Assembly (NCBI GenBank): GCA_963837325.1
Contig: CAWIMV010000001.1
Location: 2,418,001-2,482,000, forward strand
Length of the DNA: 64,000 nt
Direction of reading: 5' to 3'
Origin: CAVQKZ01 sp963837325
GTDB lineage: Bacteria > Actinomycetota > Actinomycetes > Mycobacteriales > Jatrophihabitantaceae
Shown here: positions 60,387-64,000 of the stretch, in pieces
Layout of the letters: each line of letters starts with the position of its first letter
Numbering within the stretch: position 1 is the first letter of the stretch
Made by a program: the position numbers and the translations under genes
Notes under the pieces: generated by a model
Seen by the model: the letters and a program-made list of their open reading frames with translations, nothing else
Told to the model about the DNA's origin: nothing
Database searches by the model: none

Positions 60387-61226
60387 TCAGCGCGATTGGC
60401 CCCCTTCGCTATGGCGGACCAGCGCTGGGATGAACACATCCCAGAGTGGCTTCGGGACGTCGTGGCCCGCGCCTTCGAGAACCAGCAGTTCGGCGCCGGG
60501 GATCGCGGCACACAGCGCGTGGCCATGCGCGAGCGGCAGGAGCGGGTCGTGGTCGCCGTGGACCACCAGCGTCGGCGCCTGAATGTCGCCGAAGCCGCCG
60601 CCAACCGGGCCGTCGAATTCGATCGCGTAGTGGTTGGTGAGTGTCGACGCGATGTTCCGCGCTCGGTCCACGTCGCGCTCGACGAGATCCCGCGTGGCGG
60701 CCTCGTCGAAATAGGGCGAGCCACCCGAGTAGGCCTTCGTTGCGGCCACGACATAGTCGACGACCGTGGCCCGGTCGTTCGGGTCAGGTTCGGCGATCCC
60801 GCCGAGATCGGTCGACGGGGGTGGCAGGTTCGGCTCGCCGGTGCTGGAGCAGGCGAACGTCAGCGACGCGACCCGGTCGGGGTGGTCGACACCGGCAATC
60901 AGTCCGATCCCGCCGGACCACGATCGGCAGACGATGTGCGCGCGGTCGACGGCCAGCGCGTCCAGAATCCCGAGCGCATCCCCGGTCAGATCCGTGAACG
61001 AGTAACCCGGCTGTCCGGGCGGATAGTAAGTCGACCTGCCGGTGTCGCGGTTGTCGTAGCGGATCACGAAACGCCCGTTGGCCGCGAGCTGTTCGCACAG
61101 CTCGGACTCCCACCACAACATCGAGGCGGCCGCGCCCATGATCAGCAAGATCGCTGGGTCGGCCCGGTGGCCGAATGTCTCCACGCACAGGTCGACCCCA
61201 TTCGCCTGTACCAGTCGCTCGGTCAT
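60387..61226 (-). CDS. Alpha/beta hydrolase with an altered nucleophile elbow
   Basis: The ATG at 61226 has GGAG 7 bp upstream and gives 279 residues. The fold is clear: Leu-Ile-Met-Gly-Ala-Ala-Ala-Ser oxyanion region, Asp-Asn-Arg-Asp-Thr-Gly-Arg-Ser, Val-Val-His-Gly-Asp-His-Asp-Pro with the acid residue, and His in Gly-Ala-Gly-His-Asp-Val-Pro. The usual Gly-x-Ser-x-Gly is Cys-Arg-Ser-Trp-Ser, so both glycines are changed. The relatives hydrolyse small esters such as aclacinomycin methyl ester. Activity is not certain here. Confidence 0.85.
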   Translation of the reverse strand: MTERLVQANGVDLCVETFGHRADPAILLIMGAAASMLWWESELCEQLAANGRFVIRYDNRDTGRSTYYPPGQPGYSFTDLTGDALGILDALAVDRAHIVCRSWSGGIGLIAGVDHPDRVASLTFACSSTGEPNLPPPSTDLGGIAEPDPNDRATVVDYVVAATKAYSGGSPYFDEAATRDLVERDVDRARNIASTLTNHYAIEFDGPVGGGFGDIQAPTLVVHGDHDPLLPLAHGHALCAAIPGAELLVLEGAGHDVPKPLWDVFIPALVRHSEGGQSR

Positions 61227-61257
61227 CAAGACTCCATTCATTGGCGGCCGTGAAGCC

Positions 61258-62124
61258 TTAGGCATCTCGATATCGGTCCCGCCGCTCGGGGAGACGCTGG
61301 AAGCCGGCCGACTCGTAAGTGGCGACGCCGCCGACATTGGCGCTCGAGGTGCAGACGATCGCACTCGACGAGCCGAGCCCCTGGAGTGCGGCCGCGCCGG
61401 CGACAGTGATCGCCCTGCCGTAGCCGTGCCCGCGATGGTCCCGGTGCACGCCCATCGGCTCGACCAACCCGGGCCTGCCCGGGCCGGCCGACCAAACCGT
61501 CACGGCCGCGACCGCGTTGCCCTGGCCGTCGTGCGCAACCAGACAACGGGCGTCGGAGAACGGCAATCCGGCCGCCATCGCGTGCCAGCGCTCAACCGTG
61601 AACGTCGATTTGTCGAATGATGCCCGCAGTACGGCAGTCCACTCGGGCGCCTGCTCCGAACCGACCGTCTCGATCCGCACGCCGGGGTCCGGCACCGGCT
61701 CGATGAGCTCCAGGCGCAGCGGCGTCCAGGGCTCGTCGGCCGGCCAGCCCGCCTCGGACAGCAGCTCCTGGACCAGTGCGCCGCGTGGCGCCTCGACGTT
61801 CACCTTGCCCGCTGGCAGTACTCCCCGCTCCGGATCGCTCAGGTCCTCAACCAGCTGTTGCGCCAACTCCTCGTCGCGCCGAGCCTGCGGCGCCGTCGTC
61901 AGCCGCATCAGGTCGACAGCGTCCAGCAGCCCGACCGCGAGAATCGTGCCGCGCCGGCTCCAGGTGCGGACCGCGGCGGCCGTCGCCTCTGCACCGAACC
62001 GCCAGAACCAGCCCAGGTCGCCCGGATGCAGTTGCATCGGCGTCCCGTCGTCCTGCCACTCCCGCAGCACGTCCACGGCATCGCCCAGCCCGTCGACTGC
62101 CGGCTCGCCCAGCACAATCGTCAT
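61258..62124 (-). CDS. GNAT family N-acetyltransferase
   Basis: The ATG at 62124 gives 288 residues; a GTG six codons upstream is an alternative. The C-terminal half is a GNAT domain with the acetyl-CoA loop in Val-His-Arg-Asp-His-Arg-Gly-His-Gly-Tyr-Gly-Arg and a final Ala-Thr-Tyr-Glu-Ser-Ala-Gly-Phe. The first 140 residues resemble another, degenerate GNAT-like module. It acetylates an unknown small molecule or protein. The gene lies 31 bp upstream of the hydrolase on the same strand. Confidence 0.87.
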   Translation of the reverse strand: MTIVLGEPAVDGLGDAVDVLREWQDDGTPMQLHPGDLGWFWRFGAEATAAAVRTWSRRGTILAVGLLDAVDLMRLTTAPQARRDEELAQQLVEDLSDPERGVLPAGKVNVEAPRGALVQELLSEAGWPADEPWTPLRLELIEPVPDPGVRIETVGSEQAPEWTAVLRASFDKSTFTVERWHAMAAGLPFSDARCLVAHDGQGNAVAAVTVWSAGPGRPGLVEPMGVHRDHRGHGYGRAITVAGAAALQGLGSSSAIVCTSSANVGGVATYESAGFQRLPERRDRYRDA

Positions 62125-62188
62125 CCCCCGATGACACACCACCGAGCCGGCATTCTGCGCCTGGTTTTCCGCCGGCCGCCGTAGCCCC

Positions 62189-63424
62189 CTAGCCCAGCTG
62201 GTCGCGGCGGCGGGTCAAGTAGGCGGTCTCGGCGGTGTTGCCCGCCAGCTCGATGGCTCGGTCGTACGCCGCGCGCGACTGCTGACTGCAGCCCAGCCGG
62301 CGCAGCAGGTCGGCGCGGGTCGCGTGGTAGGCGTGGTAGCCGGCCAACTTGTCGGCAAGACGGTCGACCGCGGCCAGAGCCACCTCCGGACCATCGAGCT
62401 CCGCGACCGCGATGGCGCGGTTGAGGGCGATGATCGGCGACGGGTCGAAGCGGACGAGCTGGTCGTAGAGCGCGACGATCTGGGACCAGTCGGTGTCACG
62501 CACGTCGCGAGCGGACGTGTGCACCGCGTTGATCGCGGCGAGGATCTGGTAGCGACCCGGCGCCATCCCGGCGACGCCGGCGGCCAGGCGCTCGCGTACC
62601 AGCCGATGCCCTTCGGCCACCAGCGCCGTATCCCAGGCCCCGCGGTCCTGCTCATCGAGGGTGACCAGTTCGCCGCTCGCCGAAACCCGGGCGGTGCGGC
62701 GGGCCTCGGTCAGAAGCATGAGCGCCAACAGCCCGGCCACCTCACCGTCGTCCGGCATGAGGGCTCGGATCAGGCGAGTGAGCCGGATCGCCTCCGCGGT
62801 GAGGTCGTGACGTACCGGATCGGTGTCGGGGCCGGTCGCCAGGTAGCCCTCGTTGAAGACGAGGAAGAGGACAGCGAGTACGCCGGAGACGCGGGCCGGG
62901 AGATCCGACGCTGCCGGCACCCGATAAGGGATGCGAGCCGCCTTGATCTTGGCCTTCGCGCGGGTGATTCGCTGGCCGACGGTGTTCTCCTGCACCAGGA
63001 AGGCCCGGGCTATCTCGGGCACGGTCAGTCCTCCGACCATGCGCAGGGTCAGCGCCACGCGCGCCTCCATCGCGAGCGCGGGGTGACAGCAGGTGAAGAT
63101 CAGCCGCAACCGCTCGTCGTCGATGACGCCGCGAGGCTCGGGCGGCTCGTCGTCGTAAAACATGTGAGCCTCCTTCTGCTTGTCGTCGCGCTTGCCCTCT
63201 CGCCGGATCCGGTCGATCGCCTTGCGATTGGCGGTGGTGGTCAGCCAGGCGCCGGGGTTGGGCGGTACGCCGTCGGCCGGCCACCGCTCGACGGCGGTCG
63301 CGAACGCCTCGGCCGCCGCCTCTTCGGCGACGTCGAGGTCACCGAACCGCCTGGTCAGGGCGGCGACCACCCGCGCCCACTCGTCGCGGTGCGCCCGGGT
63401 GATCGCCTCCTCGACATCGATCAC
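62189..63424 (-). CDS. ECF42-type sigma factor with C-terminal TPR-like extension
   Basis: A GTG at 63424, overlapping the DGPF gene stop by 4 bp, gives 411 residues. Sigma region 2 (about 8-78) has Glu-Glu-Ala-Ala-Ala-Glu-Ala-Phe and Pro-Gly-Ala-Trp-Leu-Thr-Thr-Thr-Ala. Region 4 (about 110-165) contains Gly-Gly-Leu-Thr-Val-Pro-Glu-Ile-Ala. About 240 further helical residues form the TPR-like domain that defines the group and is needed for its activity. ECF42 factors lack an anti-sigma and control DGPF genes. The adjacent DGPF gene and promoter motifs at the window edge fit this. Confidence 0.92.
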   Translation of the reverse strand: MIDVEEAITRAHRDEWARVVAALTRRFGDLDVAEEAAAEAFATAVERWPADGVPPNPGAWLTTTANRKAIDRIRREGKRDDKQKEAHMFYDDEPPEPRGVIDDERLRLIFTCCHPALAMEARVALTLRMVGGLTVPEIARAFLVQENTVGQRITRAKAKIKAARIPYRVPAASDLPARVSGVLAVLFLVFNEGYLATGPDTDPVRHDLTAEAIRLTRLIRALMPDDGEVAGLLALMLLTEARRTARVSASGELVTLDEQDRGAWDTALVAEGHRLVRERLAAGVAGMAPGRYQILAAINAVHTSARDVRDTDWSQIVALYDQLVRFDPSPIIALNRAIAVAELDGPEVALAAVDRLADKLAGYHAYHATRADLLRRLGCSQQSRAAYDRAIELAGNTAETAYLTRRRDQLG

Positions 63425-63744
63425 AGGAACGGCCGCACCTCGATCTTCCGATCGCAGACCTTCGACGCCTGCGTGGCGAGCTTGAGCGCCACGTCCAAAT
63501 CGGGGGCCTCCCACACCCAGACGCCGGCGAGGTACTCCTTCGACTCCACGAACGGCCCGTCGCTGAAGACTGCCTGCTCGCCGCGGTTGTCGATGACCGT
63601 GGCCGCCTGGGTGTCCGCGAGTCCGCCCGCGAAAACCCAGTAGCCCTCGGCGATCAGTCGTTCGTTGAACGCGCTGATGGCCGGCTGCCGGTCCGTGCTG
63701 CCCGGGTTGCTCTTGTCGTCGATCACGGAAACCAGGTATCGCAT
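63421..63744 (-). CDS. DGPF/YCII-related protein, ECF42 partner
   Basis: Read from the ATG at 63744, with AGGAGA upstream, it has 107 residues. It begins Met-Arg-Tyr-Leu-Val-Ser-Val-Ile-Asp-Asp and holds the family motif Asp-Gly-Pro-Phe at 62-65, followed by Val-Glu-Ser-Lys-Glu-Tyr-Leu-Ala-Gly. Such small dimeric YCII-like proteins are the usual ECF42 targets. Their activity is unknown. It is translationally coupled to the sigma gene. Confidence 0.92.
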   Translation of the reverse strand: MRYLVSVIDDKSNPGSTDRQPAISAFNERLIAEGYWVFAGGLADTQAATVIDNRGEQAVFSDGPFVESKEYLAGVWVWEAPDLDVALKLATQASKVCDRKIEVRPFL

Positions 63745-63800
63745 CTTTAGATCATCTCCTGTGGTTCGGGGCGCCCTCGTGGACGGCCGCTCACCCTTGC

Positions 63801-63827
63801 TACGAACGCCGCGGCCCCGATCCGACA
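63801..63827 (-). promoter_or_regulatory. Putative ECF42 promoter of the DGPF-sigma operon
   Basis: On the minus strand TGTCGGA (63827-63821), a 12-bp spacer and CGTTCGTA (63808-63801) lie about 57 bp upstream of the DGPF gene. The same pair with the same spacer occurs at 63953-63979 on the other strand. From memory, the published ECF42 promoter has TGTCGA at -35 and a CGA/TC-type -10, so this looks like autoregulation. Confidence 0.65.
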
Positions 63828-63952
63828 CCGCGTCGCGGATTTCGTGGATTGCGTTCTAGCCACAGCTCACGCTGGACGGCGGCTTCGGCCACCCGCGCTT
63901 GCGGTACCCCGCCCGCCGCAGGCCAGTCGGCCCCGGAGATAGTTGGAGGCGG

Positions 63953-63979
63953 TGTCGGATTCAGACCGGGGCGTTCGTA
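63953..63979 (+). promoter_or_regulatory. Second copy of the putative ECF42 promoter, facing out of the window
   Basis: TGTCGGA (63953-63959), 12 bp, and CGTTCGTA (63972-63979), followed by a GGGTGAG block also present after the first copy. It points to the right, so the controlled gene should start just beyond the window. No gene was seen between the two motifs (63828-63952). Confidence 0.6.
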
Positions 63980-64000
63980 GTGGGGGTGAGGCCGCCCACA

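Overview
The window is GC-rich, densely packed DNA from an actinobacterium. Lineage clues are a Cheo-type LexA/SOS box in front of imuA-imuB, a DUF222/HNH relic, a TIGR03089 protein beside LytR-CpsA-Psr (LCP) ligases, a FadE25-type acyl-CoA dehydrogenase, an overlapping purK-purE pair followed by gtrA, and an ECF42 sigma factor with its DGPF/YCII partner. The order rmlD, LCP, TIGR03089 ... fadE25 ... purE, purK, gtrA matches a neighbourhood I know from Mycobacterium tuberculosis (about Rv3266c-Rv3277), so a relative of the Mycobacteriales/Frankia/Jatrophihabitans group is likely. No mycolate genes are visible, and genus cannot be fixed from this window. I see no rRNA, tRNA or CRISPR array.

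Bases 1-27022 are mainly a cell-surface polysaccharide locus. It holds a glycosyltransferase cut by the left edge, a flippase-like membrane protein, a methyltransferase, a two-subunit CoA transferase (not obviously part of the locus), TIGR03089, two LCP ligases, rmlB-rmlD for dTDP-rhamnose, a GT4 enzyme and a secreted propeller/bulb-lectin protein. A seven-gene minus-strand operon runs from 21625 down to 12336: FkbM methyltransferase, two related GT4 enzymes with an extra N-terminal domain, Wzm and Wzt of an ABC polysaccharide exporter, a DUF4214-methyltransferase and a membrane GT-C enzyme. A plus-strand run follows: two gmd paralogues, a second GT-C enzyme and a polyprenyl-phosphate-type GT2. 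Together they can make nucleotide-deoxysugars, build and methylate a glycan, export it through Wzm/Wzt and attach it to the wall through LCP enzymes.

Bases 27197-44213 are mostly core metabolism: a broken DUF222/HNH gene ending in an inverted repeat, an aldehyde dehydrogenase, fadE25 with an operator-like palindrome, glyA under a ZTP (pfl) riboswitch, a DUF1501/DUF1800 secreted pair, an amidohydrolase, a DsbA-like protein, two different 6-phosphogluconate dehydrogenases around a secreted cyclophilin, pgi and ugd.

Bases 44241-45278 are the most unusual feature: a one-gene unit encoding an AbiEi-like/DUF559 (Vsr-like) protein, bounded on both sides by related long palindromes in inverted orientation. 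The right palindrome encodes the protein's last residues and stop codon.

Bases 45304-64000 hold an ABC-2 permease with a serine hydrolase/ABC-ATPase fusion, purE-purK, gtrA, a hemerythrin-like protein, a second kind of long palindrome, the SOS-controlled imuA-imuB pair, an APC permease, flavodoxin, dodecin, a large cyclase/AAA/TPR regulator, an ECF sigma-VOC pair, an alpha/beta hydrolase, a GNAT acetyltransferase and an ECF42 sigma/DGPF pair. Two copies of one promoter-like motif lie in opposite orientation at the right edge.
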